Below, piece by piece: positions 21,201-28,536 of a DNA stretch of 42,809 bases (its first letter is position 1; every line of letters begins with the position of its first letter). The stretch lies in the IMG/VR virus record IMGVR_UViG_3300030012_003299, positions 1 through 42,809 of that record, one strand, 5' to 3'. Below the pieces are notes generated by a model. It ran no database searches. It was given only the letters and a program-made list of their open reading frames with translations, and was not told the origin of the DNA. The translations under genes and the position numbers were made by a program. The stretch comes from a virus.

Positions 21201-21952
21201 CGATAGGTGAGCAAGCTTTAAGGGTTGGAACAACTGCAGCGAATAACGTTGTTATTGGTGGTAGAGCTGCGGATGCGTTTAATGGTAATCAAAATGTTAT
21301 AATTGGTCAAAGTGCAATGACCACCGCAACGAGCACACTTAACAGTGTTATAGTTGGTTTTGCGGCTGGTGGTGCAATGACTAGTGGTGGCCCAAATACC
21401 TTAATCGGAACTTATACCAATGTACATAGTGGTACTGCTGACAATGTAATTTGTATTGGGTATGCTGTTACTGGAACTGCTGATGATAGAGTTCATATCG
21501 GTAATAACACAAGTCATATCTATAACGATTATAACTCTAATGCTACTTGGACACATTCTTCAGATAAGAGACAAAAGAAAAATATAGAAGATGATAAGTT
21601 AGGATTAGACTTCATAAATGATATCAGACCAGTTACATTCGAACATAAATCTCCATCAGAGTTTCCAAAAGAATGGAATGCTTACGATGCCGATGATAAA
21701 GAACCAATGGGTGGTGGTGGAAAAATTCATGGATTGATTGCACAAGAAGTAAAAGAAGCATTAGATAAACAAGGTATAGATACATTTGGGGGTTGGGATG
21801 AAACACCAGACGGAAGACAACATATATCTTTTGAAGCATTCGTTCTACCACTTATAAATTCTGTGAAAGAACTTTCTTCAGAAAATAAACAATTAAAAGA
21901 CGAACTTAATGAGTTGAAGATACTTATTAAAAAGAAATTAGGAGATGAATAG
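15221..21952 (+). CDS. Giant YadA-like repeat fibre with S74 chaperone (2243 aa)
   Basis: The start is GTG immediately after TAG of the previous gene, with AGGAG eight bases upstream. Residues 1-56 include 'GDIFAENYVVKSTVSTITQS' and 'FGDSAGDTHQFTGS', the N-terminal motif shared with its neighbours. From about residue 80 to 2098 the protein is YadA-head-like repeats with the same 'TGSYNTFVGSEAGKGGTTSA' super-unit as the preceding protein. The C-terminal 130 residues are a Peptidase_S74 domain: SDKRQK gives catalytic Ser 2114 and Lys 2119, and 'KSPSEFPKEWNAYDADDKEP' is almost identical to the preceding paralog. The protein is expected to trimerise and release its own chaperone. It is clearly a paralog of the 2538-residue protein; whether the two form one fibre or alternatives is not known. 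Confidence 0.85.
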   Translation: MKIYSSEISGSLKVRGDIFAENYVVKSTVSTITQSFSSGSTIFGDSAGDTHQFTGSLKVSGSTRLEGEVLSFGASGTTNNTNLIIGYEAGENITTANYNTLYGYRAGRDIIDESSNVAIGASALTSLNNSTHGSNVAVGASALTLATNVSRTVAIGYYALASNVDGNYNVAIGYRALRSTTGGDDNVAIGYNALTNYLLHDNVAVGNYAGEIVNQTGFTSVGYESGRYSSGSGNTFMGYQAGKGGTTSAPYSSGTVNVAVGYQALTGFTTAFHNVAIGHSAMKDNSTGNYNTALGNNALRENTSGGANTALGYAAGFSLNGGNYNVLVGNGAGYSLAGVSNCILIGDEAGTAINNTGANGTVAIGHESGKAITSGAQNTAIGYRAGKSLTTSQKNTIVGYHAGENVSTDNNILIGNSAGRNITTGNGNNVVIGMAASENASDVDYSVHIGTQAGYNSSGSAKNVAIGYYAGQNLSVAEHSVRVGYYAGRYATGSFNTFVGSNAGLGGTTSAPYSSGTYNVAMGYEALKAFTTAESVTAIGRQAGRAVTTGRFGVFLGGRAGYAMTTADFGPIAIGYNALGSMTDKNGNTAVGYETAYANDTATQATFIGWTAARLSTGGVNSTIVGSQAGMYIVGSDMVHIGTQAGYYATGSYNTFVGSEAGKGGTTSAPYSSGQNNTSLGYQALKAFTTGGNNTAIGYLALNDNTSASNNVAVGADASHKGTTANKNVAVGNLASYFNETGVYNVSIGYETMKGTSGQSHNNNVAVGYQSMFPITTGGNNVGVGYQSLRAITSGGQNTGIGTQANYSVNTGVVNTAVGNGALFYNETGNYNTAIGGSAMGGASGNSHQNNTAVGYKSLFGVTTGNDNSALGYNSLYSTTTARYQVAIGAQALYSNTAGDNGVAIGRQALYNLDQTTNTHVVAVGNAAGYSMTSGKYNSILGSAAGYFNQTGDYNTVMGYAAGYGITGKSTDNVTAIGARALQNIVGNESTAVGFQAGYYATGSENTFVGAYAGRGLISSAPFNRAKWNVAVGYQALYNLKSGGSNIAVGFKAAQNVTSSFNVAVGYEAGRGKTTAPYNSGESNISIGSYTNHTVSTGKRNVSIGGRAGYAMETGTDNTLLGNNAGYNVKHAVGATIIGGYAGRYASGSYNTFIGYNAGDGATTSAPFSSGEENIAIGRNTMRVFTTGHSNVVVGNQAGYNINSGHENTIMGYQAAYNLTSADNNVIIGYQTGYNLTTSRYNVLIGDKAGYNLQQSSANNENVMIGFNAGYAGDYTWPQSTDNVYIGSNAGRELDDGHSNVIIGKEAGKSNAAGGNTTQYDVFIGMEAGYSTTDTIRSVVIGYKAGYTMTIGSNSVIIGDQAGYTLTTTTNTVLIGKDAGYNINATGADGTVAIGYQAGYSLTSGAANTIIGYQSARAATDSVGAAVTLGYEAMKTNTDSTGNVAIGYYAMRDVAGGSSRDYNVAIGQDALRAGNPHVSVGIGYRAGYRIKDGGTGIIAIGHEAGYHASASRNTFMGYQAGMGGTTTAPYSTGTSNVAVGFQALKSFTTGDYNVAIGEAAGDAITEGGQNTLVGYSAGSAVTTGGGNVLLGRSAGASITTAAGSVMIGQYAGNQTNESQVVIIGQSAGQYSGQRNIIIGYLAGRYAGGNYNVGIGYWALSANTNSPGAGGSYNTVVGYFAGAAMTSGSNNTALGYYALVSTTTGGHNTAIGTQAGNDITTGQYNTLLGSGAGQNIVSSNDYTAIGYRAGYDTGNGGSDGVYVGMNAGYKDSGSYNTFVGTDCGTATYTSGYSTGSSNTGLGYQALQGLNDGYDNVGVGSGAHKRNQTGYRNTAIGTIAMFSDNGASGYNNVAVGYKSLYFLTTGDSNVGVGNTALQNITSGTNNVAIGNGAGLSNAEQSENVYIGYLAGYRNSKGTGVVHIGADAGAYTTGSQNVFVGQRAGQGGTGDSTPYASGGSNVGIGYEALKDFTTAGGNTAIGNAAGADLTTGGQNVAIGEQALRVGTTAANNVVIGGRAADAFNGNQNVIIGQSAMTTATSTLNSVIVGFAAGGAMTSGGPNTLIGTYTNVHSGTADNVICIGYAVTGTADDRVHIGNNTSHIYNDYNSNATWTHSSDKRQKKNIEDDKLGLDFINDIRPVTFEHKSPSEFPKEWNAYDADDKEPMGGGGKIHGLIAQEVKEALDKQGIDTFGGWDETPDGRQHISFEAFVLPLINSVKELSSENKQLKDELNELKILIKKKLGDE
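15457..21520 (+). repeat. YadA-head-like repeat tract, second
   Basis: About 2020 residues of [IV]GYxAG-type repeats. The 'GSxNTFVG' super-unit recurs with its GS codon at 15911, 16697, 17171, 18227, 18662, about 19748 (diverged, SASRNTFMG), 20534 and 21011. Stretches of DNA around these units are close to those in the neighbouring paralogous tracts. Confidence 0.85.
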
Positions 21953-24900
21953 GTGAAAATTGATAGCCCAACCTTTCTGACGGAAACCACTTTTATAAGT
22001 GCTTCGGTGCAATTCTCAAGCGGTTCCCAAAAGTTCGGTGATACAACAGATGATTTACATCAGTTTACTGGTTCCATGTCCATTACTGGAGATATGGGTA
22101 ATAAAATAAGTGGTTCATCAACCTCAACTGGTTCGTTTGGTGCTGGTTTCTTTGACGATAGTGTTGGTATAGGAGTCGCACCTGGTAACTCAAGTTATAT
22201 GTTAAATATAGAAGCAGCCCAAACTTATGCTGCAAAATTTAAGTCAAGAAAATCAACCTCATCTTCTTCTCAAAGAACGATGATTCAAGTTGGAACTGCA
22301 CAAGCCAAAGGAGCTGGTATCTTCTTTCAAGGTCCAGGTACAAATCTTTCAATAGGTGTAAAGGAAGATAATAAGTTTCATATTGCACCTGGTAGAAATG
22401 ATATTGGTGATTCTAGTGCTTATTCTGTTACTGTAGATACAATTGGTAACTTTGAGGTTACTGCTGGTAACATAAGTGGTTCATCAACCTCAACTGGTTC
22501 GTTTGGTTCTTTACAAATCGCTGACGCACATCAAGGTAATTTAAAAATAAATGGTGGATTAATAACTACTGATGGTATGAATATTGATGGAACAATTTAC
22601 CTAAATACCAACGGTGGTACTATTGCATCTTATGCAGCAGGCTACAGTATGACTTTATCATCTGGTTTCAAACATATTTTTAAATCTTGGAAAGCTGGTG
22701 TAGGTTTTTCAACAACGATGGAGATTGATGACATTGATAATGGTGGTCATGTAACATTTTTAGTTCCTAATCAAAAAATAAGTGGTTCATCAACCTCAAC
22801 AGGTTCGTTTGGTGTTACACAAACTGAGGGTATAAGAGGATTGGGTGGAACTTATAGTGATATATTATTAATACCAGATGCTTTAAAATTCGGAAACGAT
22901 ACGGATACTGAGTTTAGAAGAAGGACTTCGAATGAGGTTGAGTTTAGAATAGCTGGTTCAGATAAGGTTAGAATAAACACATCTGGTTTACAGGTTGAAA
23001 GTGGTCATTTAGAAGTTGAAAGTGGTAATGTAATAGCAAGTGGAAACATAAGTGGTTCAGCAACCTCAACTGGTTCGTTTGGTAATGTTGAAATATTAGG
23101 TTCTACTCCTCTATCAAAAGTTGGTGCTAATACATTAAATATTTCTAAAGATGCTGTAAGTTCTTTTGCTGACCTACAAATAGCAGTTCAAGGTAATGAC
23201 CTTATGGGAATGGTAATGCACGAGGATGGTAGCACTCGTGCTGGTGTATATTATCAAAATACTCCTCTCTCCATGTTAGTTCTCAGAACAAATTCTAGCA
23301 CCTTTAGAGTAGTTAATGCAACTAATACTTTTAGTGGTTCATCATCCTCAACTGGTTCGTTTGGTAGAGTAGTATCTGCTGATGGCGTGTTTGAGGGAGC
23401 CGGTAGTAAAAAACTTATAATAGACTCTAACTCAAATATAAGTTTAGGTAATAATGACTTAGGAAGTAGTAACACCCTATTTGGATATCAAGCTGGTACT
23501 TTTTTAATAGCAGGTTCTAATCAGAATACTGCTATCGGTACGCAGGCGCTTGTATATGCTGGAAGTGCTGATACTGATGGTAATACCGCAGTTGGTTTTA
23601 AGGCTATGTTTGGTAGTTCTGCTGGAAGTGCTTCAGATAAAAATCCAAGATGGAACACTGCTATTGGTTATCAATCACTTGCAGGAATTACTACAGGAGA
23701 CAATAACGTTGCTTTAGGTTATCTGGCAGGTTCTGCACTCACAAGCGGTGGATATCATGTTTTAATCGGTAGTGGTGCTGGTAGTTCTATGACCACCAAC
23801 ACTTTAGGTAGTGTTGCCATCGGTTACAATGCTTTGGCTAGTCAGACAGTAAAAGGTAGAACTGTTGCGATAGGTGTACAATCCTTAACTGCTCTAGACC
23901 GAACAAATCAAGACGATTATAATGTTGCAATAGGATATAGGTCTGGTTACGTTACCACTACAGGATTATTCAATACCTTTATAGGTGGACTTGCAGGTCA
24001 ACAACACCAAGGTCAAGATTCGGTAATGATTGGATATATTGCTGGTCAATACGCAACTGGTTCATACAACACATTTGTAGGTTCTCAAGCTGGAAGAGGA
24101 CCTGGTAGTGCTCCTTATGCTAGTGGTCTATACAATACTGCACTTGGATATCAAGCTTTATACTCTTTCACAACCTCTAATTCAAATGTTGCTATCGGTT
24201 ACCAAACTTTATATGAATTAGAAACTCAAACGAGTTCAACTAGCGGTCACTATGTCGCTATCGGTAGTAAAGCAGGTTTTACCTACAACCAATCTCAATA
24301 TGGTAGAAACGTTGCAATAGGTGGTTCTGCAGGTTATTATGCTTCTGCATCTAAAAATAGTGTAGTAATAGGATATCAAGCAGGAGAGTATGGTACGTCT
24401 AATAGTAATGTGTATTTGGGATATCATGCAGGTAGAGGATACAAAGCAAGTGGAACTTGGCCGTATAGTACAGGATTTTCTAATGTTGCTATCGGTCAAT
24501 CTGCTATGTATTCAATTCAAGGTGGAGGTGATAATGTTGCTGTTGGAACAAATGCATTGTATCGTAATACAGAAGGTGGTAATAACGTTGCTGTTGGGCA
24601 ACTAGCTGGATACAATGTTACAGGTTCTCAAAACACATTCATAGGTTCTGAGGCAGGTTACGGACTTAACTCAGCTCCTTACGCTTCAGGTGGTAGTAAT
24701 ATTGGGATAGGTTATAGAAGTCTTTACTATTTAACAACCTCTGGCGAGAATGTTGCAATTGGAGTTAACGCAGGTAATGCTATTACCACAGGTGGTTACC
24801 ATACCCTTATCGGTACACAAGCAGGCCTTAGACTTACCACTTCCAACTACACCACTCTTATCGGATACAGAGCGGGTAGATATAATACAGGTGCATATAA

Positions 24901-27900
24901 TACTTCTCTTGGATATGGAACTCTTGTAGGCTCTGATGGTTCATCAACTGGTGGTCAAAATGTTGCTATCGGGTATAATGCCTTAAATGGACTCACTACA
25001 GCAGCAGGTAGTGTTGCTATCGGGTACGAAGCTAGTACCGCATTGACATCAGGTGCAAATCAAGTCTCAATCGGATATCAAGCTGGTAGAGCTTTAACGA
25101 CATCAGGTAATTCAGTATTCATAGGTTATCAAGCAGGTTTAACACATACTGGTGGTACAAATGTTGCTATCGGTGATAGGGCTTTCTTCAATACAGATGC
25201 TGGTAGTAACTCTTTAGCATCCTCAAAAAATGTTGTTATAGGAAGTAGAGCGATGAGTGGAACATTAACAGATGCAGCTGTAGTTGGAACTGTTGCTGTT
25301 GGTTATGGTGCTCTACTAAGCGCTACGATGGGTGGTATTACTGGTAACATAGCTATCGGTATGGAATCACAATATCATAATGCTGGTGGTCAAAATGTTG
25401 CTATCGGTTATCAAACATTGAGACTCGCTAGTAGTGGGGAAACTAGTAATGTTGCTATTGGTACTTCTGTTATGGATGTATTGGACAATGCTGGTTCAGA
25501 TAAAAATGTAGCAATAGGAAACTATAGTTTAAGAGGTGGAACTGGTTTATTAGCAAGAAATATTGCAATAGGACAAGAAGCTATGGGTGAAACCAGACAA
25601 AATAATATCGGTGGTGTAGATAATGTTTTTATAGGTACTCTAGCAGGCGGTGGAAATTGGGTAACTGCAGCTTCAAACTACAACATAGGTATTGGTACTT
25701 TTGTCATGGATTCAGCTCTAAATGGAGCTTTATATAATACGGCTATAGGATATGCTGCTTTAAGCGGGATAACTACGGCGGATAATATGGTTGCTTTAGG
25801 TACTGGTGCTTTACAAGAACAAACAGCTGGTGAGGGTAATATTGCTATCGGTAGAGCTGCTATGAATGTTCATGGGACTGGTGGTTATAATATTGCTATC
25901 GGTAATTTTGCGATGGATGATACTAATGCTGGTTCAACTTCTGCGGCTTCTGACCATAATATTTTCATAGGAAATAGTGCTGGTGGTGGGACTTGGACGG
26001 ATGTAGCTTCTAATCAAAATGTCGCTATCGGTAACTATTCGATGGACTCTGCTTTAGATGGTGCATTAAATAATACTGCTGTTGGATATAATAGTTTAAG
26101 TAATATAACAACAGGCGACTATAATACAGTAGTAGGACATAGTGCTGGTAATGCACTAAACACCGCTACTGGTAATGCGATACTCGGATATTCAGCAGGT
26201 GACTCAATCACAACAAGTGGTTATAATGCTCTCTTAGGTTATCAAGCAGGTGCGGCTTTAGCTGGTGGTAGTGGTCAAAATATCGCTATCGGATACCAAC
26301 CTCTGTACAATGGAACTAGTAATTCTAAAGTTATCGCAATAGGTACAAGAGCAGGATATTATACTACATCAGATAGTAATGTTTATGTAGGTTCTTCTGC
26401 AGGTAGAGAAAATCGTACTGGTATTGGTCAGGTTTATATAGGTTCACAAGCTGGTTACTATACAACTGGTTCTTACAATACCTTTGTAGGACAAGATGCA
26501 GGATTGGGTGGAACAACTTCTGCTCCGTTTAGTTCAGGTGGGAATAATACTGCTATCGGATTCCAAGCTCTTAAAGCTTTCACAACAGGATATAACAACG
26601 TCATATTGGGATACAGAGCAGGATATTCGACAACTACAGGATATACCAACGTATATCTTGGATATCAAGCTGGATATCGTGGAACAACTGCTAGAGAAAA
26701 TATAGCTATCGGTTCTAATTCACAACAAGGTGTTAGTGGTCAGACCACTGGTCGGTACAATGTAAGTCTTGGAGTAAACGCTTTATTTGGTATTACAACA
26801 GGTAACCATAACTTTGCTGTGGGTTCTAATGCAGGCTACTCCCTAACATCAGGTGAACATAATGTTATAATCGGTTCAGCTGCAGGAGATGCTTTAACCA
26901 CTACCTCTAACGCAATAATGATTGGTAGAGACGCTGGAACTAATATAAACTCAGCAGACGCAAACGGAACGGTTTTAATCGGTGTTAGCGCGGGAACTGC
27001 ACTTACTGATGGTCAGTATAATACTGCTATCGGTACTTCAGCTTTAGCAACAGAGGACACAGGAGATTTTAATACTGCTATAGGATATCAAGCTCTAGCA
27101 ACTCAAAACAGAGACGGAACTGTTGGTAATACCGCAGTTGGATATAAAGCTGGTTATGCTGTAACAACTGCATATTCTGCTACAATTATGGGTATCAATG
27201 CAGGAGTTGCCCTCACAACAGGACACGACAACACATTAATTGGTGCAAATACTGCAGATGCTTTGACGACTGGCGATTACAATACTGCCGTAGGAGCTGG
27301 GGCATTACAATCAGAAGATGTTGGTAGAGGAACAACTGCTATAGGATTTGAGGCTCTATACAATCAAAATAGTGATTCGAATGATGAAGAAACTTCAAAC
27401 GTTGCTGTAGGAAAATCAGCTGGTTATAATGTTACGACTGCTACTGGTAACACATTAATAGGTCGTTCTGCAGGATTTAATCTAACTTCAGCTGGTAGTG
27501 TTACTGCAGTAGGTTCATTTGCTGGTAATCAAACCGATAGACATGAACAAACTATTATTGGACAAGGTGCTGGTCAATATGCTGGTATGAATCAAAATAG
27601 TGGTCAAAATGTTTTTGTTGGTAATTATGCTGGTCAGTATTTTGGTGGTAATTTCAACACAGCTGTAGGGCGTTATGCTGGTAGGGGGAACACATCCGCT
27701 CCTTACGCCAATGGTCAGTACAATTCATTTTTTGGAAGAATGTCAGGAGTTGCAATTAGTAGTGGTTCCTCTAACGTAGGAGTCGGTAATGAATCTTTAG
27801 AGGCAATAACAGATGGTGGTGCTAATGTAGCAATTGGAAGTCAAGCTGGTCACGGTATCAATACCGGAGATAGAAATACAATTGTTGGAGGTCAAGGTGC

Positions 27901-28468
27901 AGCCAATATTACCAGCGGTAATGGTAACACGATGATTGGATTTAACACTAGAACTTCTGCAGGTAGTGTAAATAACGAAATCGTTATAGCAGTCGGTGCG
28001 AATGCACTAACTGGTGCTGGAACTGAAACCATAAGAATAGGCGTTGATTCAGATTACATAACAAACGACTTCGGTGAAAATGCCACTTGGACACATTCTT
28101 CTGATAGACGAGTTAAGAAAGATATTAAGGATACTAATATAGGATTGGATTTCATACTTAAACTACAACCAAAAGAGTTTAAGAAGAAAGCACCAAGTGA
28201 GTATCCTGAAGAGTTTGAACAACATAATCCAAATACTACTGAAAGAAAAAATCCTGATAAGATACATTATGGTTTTATAGCACAAGAGGTTAAAGAAGCT
28301 ATGGATTCAGTAGGACACTCAGAGTTTCCTGTTTGGAAGGAAAATAGGGATGGAATGCAAGAGTTGGGTGAGACTGAACTGATTACACCTCTTGTAAAAG
28401 CAGTTCAAGAACTAACAGAAATCGTAAAATCTCAACAAAAAGATATAGAAGAACTAAAAAACAAATAA
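21953..28468 (+). CDS. Giant chimeric fibre: linker modules, YadA-like repeats, S74 (2171 aa)
   Basis: The start is GTG directly after TAG, with AGGAG upstream, and the junction is almost the same as the one at 15221. Residues 16-41 carry 'SVQFSSGSQKFGD' and 'DDLHQFTGS'. Residues 53-471 hold five copies of the SGSSTSTGSFG linker separating short beta modules, the plan of the 2006-residue protein. From about residue 495 ('SNTLFGYQAG') to 2036 the protein switches to YadA-head-like repeats, the plan of the other two giants. The C-terminal 122 residues are a Peptidase_S74 domain with SDRRVK (Ser 2050, Lys 2055) followed by 'IGLDFILKLQPKEFKKK'; this copy is more diverged than those of the two preceding genes. 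It is probably a self-trimerising fibre that arose by fusion of the two neighbouring architectures. Confidence 0.85.
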   Translation: MKIDSPTFLTETTFISASVQFSSGSQKFGDTTDDLHQFTGSMSITGDMGNKISGSSTSTGSFGAGFFDDSVGIGVAPGNSSYMLNIEAAQTYAAKFKSRKSTSSSSQRTMIQVGTAQAKGAGIFFQGPGTNLSIGVKEDNKFHIAPGRNDIGDSSAYSVTVDTIGNFEVTAGNISGSSTSTGSFGSLQIADAHQGNLKINGGLITTDGMNIDGTIYLNTNGGTIASYAAGYSMTLSSGFKHIFKSWKAGVGFSTTMEIDDIDNGGHVTFLVPNQKISGSSTSTGSFGVTQTEGIRGLGGTYSDILLIPDALKFGNDTDTEFRRRTSNEVEFRIAGSDKVRINTSGLQVESGHLEVESGNVIASGNISGSATSTGSFGNVEILGSTPLSKVGANTLNISKDAVSSFADLQIAVQGNDLMGMVMHEDGSTRAGVYYQNTPLSMLVLRTNSSTFRVVNATNTFSGSSSSTGSFGRVVSADGVFEGAGSKKLIIDSNSNISLGNNDLGSSNTLFGYQAGTFLIAGSNQNTAIGTQALVYAGSADTDGNTAVGFKAMFGSSAGSASDKNPRWNTAIGYQSLAGITTGDNNVALGYLAGSALTSGGYHVLIGSGAGSSMTTNTLGSVAIGYNALASQTVKGRTVAIGVQSLTALDRTNQDDYNVAIGYRSGYVTTTGLFNTFIGGLAGQQHQGQDSVMIGYIAGQYATGSYNTFVGSQAGRGPGSAPYASGLYNTALGYQALYSFTTSNSNVAIGYQTLYELETQTSSTSGHYVAIGSKAGFTYNQSQYGRNVAIGGSAGYYASASKNSVVIGYQAGEYGTSNSNVYLGYHAGRGYKASGTWPYSTGFSNVAIGQSAMYSIQGGGDNVAVGTNALYRNTEGGNNVAVGQLAGYNVTGSQNTFIGSEAGYGLNSAPYASGGSNIGIGYRSLYYLTTSGENVAIGVNAGNAITTGGYHTLIGTQAGLRLTTSNYTTLIGYRAGRYNTGAYNTSLGYGTLVGSDGSSTGGQNVAIGYNALNGLTTAAGSVAIGYEASTALTSGANQVSIGYQAGRALTTSGNSVFIGYQAGLTHTGGTNVAIGDRAFFNTDAGSNSLASSKNVVIGSRAMSGTLTDAAVVGTVAVGYGALLSATMGGITGNIAIGMESQYHNAGGQNVAIGYQTLRLASSGETSNVAIGTSVMDVLDNAGSDKNVAIGNYSLRGGTGLLARNIAIGQEAMGETRQNNIGGVDNVFIGTLAGGGNWVTAASNYNIGIGTFVMDSALNGALYNTAIGYAALSGITTADNMVALGTGALQEQTAGEGNIAIGRAAMNVHGTGGYNIAIGNFAMDDTNAGSTSAASDHNIFIGNSAGGGTWTDVASNQNVAIGNYSMDSALDGALNNTAVGYNSLSNITTGDYNTVVGHSAGNALNTATGNAILGYSAGDSITTSGYNALLGYQAGAALAGGSGQNIAIGYQPLYNGTSNSKVIAIGTRAGYYTTSDSNVYVGSSAGRENRTGIGQVYIGSQAGYYTTGSYNTFVGQDAGLGGTTSAPFSSGGNNTAIGFQALKAFTTGYNNVILGYRAGYSTTTGYTNVYLGYQAGYRGTTARENIAIGSNSQQGVSGQTTGRYNVSLGVNALFGITTGNHNFAVGSNAGYSLTSGEHNVIIGSAAGDALTTTSNAIMIGRDAGTNINSADANGTVLIGVSAGTALTDGQYNTAIGTSALATEDTGDFNTAIGYQALATQNRDGTVGNTAVGYKAGYAVTTAYSATIMGINAGVALTTGHDNTLIGANTADALTTGDYNTAVGAGALQSEDVGRGTTAIGFEALYNQNSDSNDEETSNVAVGKSAGYNVTTATGNTLIGRSAGFNLTSAGSVTAVGSFAGNQTDRHEQTIIGQGAGQYAGMNQNSGQNVFVGNYAGQYFGGNFNTAVGRYAGRGNTSAPYANGQYNSFFGRMSGVAISSGSSNVGVGNESLEAITDGGANVAIGSQAGHGINTGDRNTIVGGQGAANITSGNGNTMIGFNTRTSAGSVNNEIVIAVGANALTGAGTETIRIGVDSDYITNDFGENATWTHSSDRRVKKDIKDTNIGLDFILKLQPKEFKKKAPSEYPEEFEQHNPNTTERKNPDKIHYGFIAQEVKEAMDSVGHSEFPVWKENRDGMQELGETELITPLVKAVQELTEIVKSQQKDIEELKNK
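22109..23365 (+). repeat. Five dispersed 33-bp linker repeats
   Basis: Copies at 22109, 22475, 22781, 23051 and 23333, each 33 bases and in frame, encode SGSSTSTGSFG or single-residue variants (SGSATSTGSFG, SGSSSSTGSFG). The DNA is nearly the same as the twelve copies in the gene at 1583-7603, about 15-20 kb away. Confidence 0.9.
23450..28060 (+). repeat. YadA-head-like repeat tract, third
   Basis: About 1540 residues of [IV]GYxAG-type repeats following the linker modules. The 'GSYNTFVG' super-unit starts at 24059, 24623 and 26468, with a diverged form (GNFNTAVG) near 27644. The unit is less frequent than in the two preceding tracts. Confidence 0.85.
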
Positions 28469-28481
28469 AAAATCGTATTTC

Positions 28482-28499
28482 GGATATTTATCTGATATA
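28482..28499 (+). promoter_or_regulatory. Putative promoter motif upstream of the 103-aa gene
   Basis: The 68-base gap holds GGATATTTATCTGATATA, sharing ATATTTAT with three other gaps downstream. It lies about 50 bases before the ATG at 28537, which has AAGGAG at 28523-28528. Promoter function is inferred only from recurrence and position. Confidence 0.35.
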
Positions 28500-28536
28500 T
28501 ATTACTACTAATAAACAAAACTAAGGAGTTATTAAA

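Noticed and set aside
15218-21952. Recoding of TAG as a sense codon in this phage
   Set aside because: No gene has internal TAG codons in its conserved parts, and each TAG here is followed at once by a start codon with a good ribosome site, so ordinary termination fits better. Partial readthrough remains open.
7604-28468. Dense DNA repeats that might be read as CRISPR or a satellite array
   Set aside because: Repeats are imperfect, in frame, of variable spacing and explained by protein repeats of the YadA type; no cas genes and no unique equal-length spacers.
1583-28468. Diversity-generating retroelement
   Set aside because: No reverse transcriptase, no template repeat and no adenine-specific pattern between repeat copies was seen in the window; recombination between linkers is a simpler idea.
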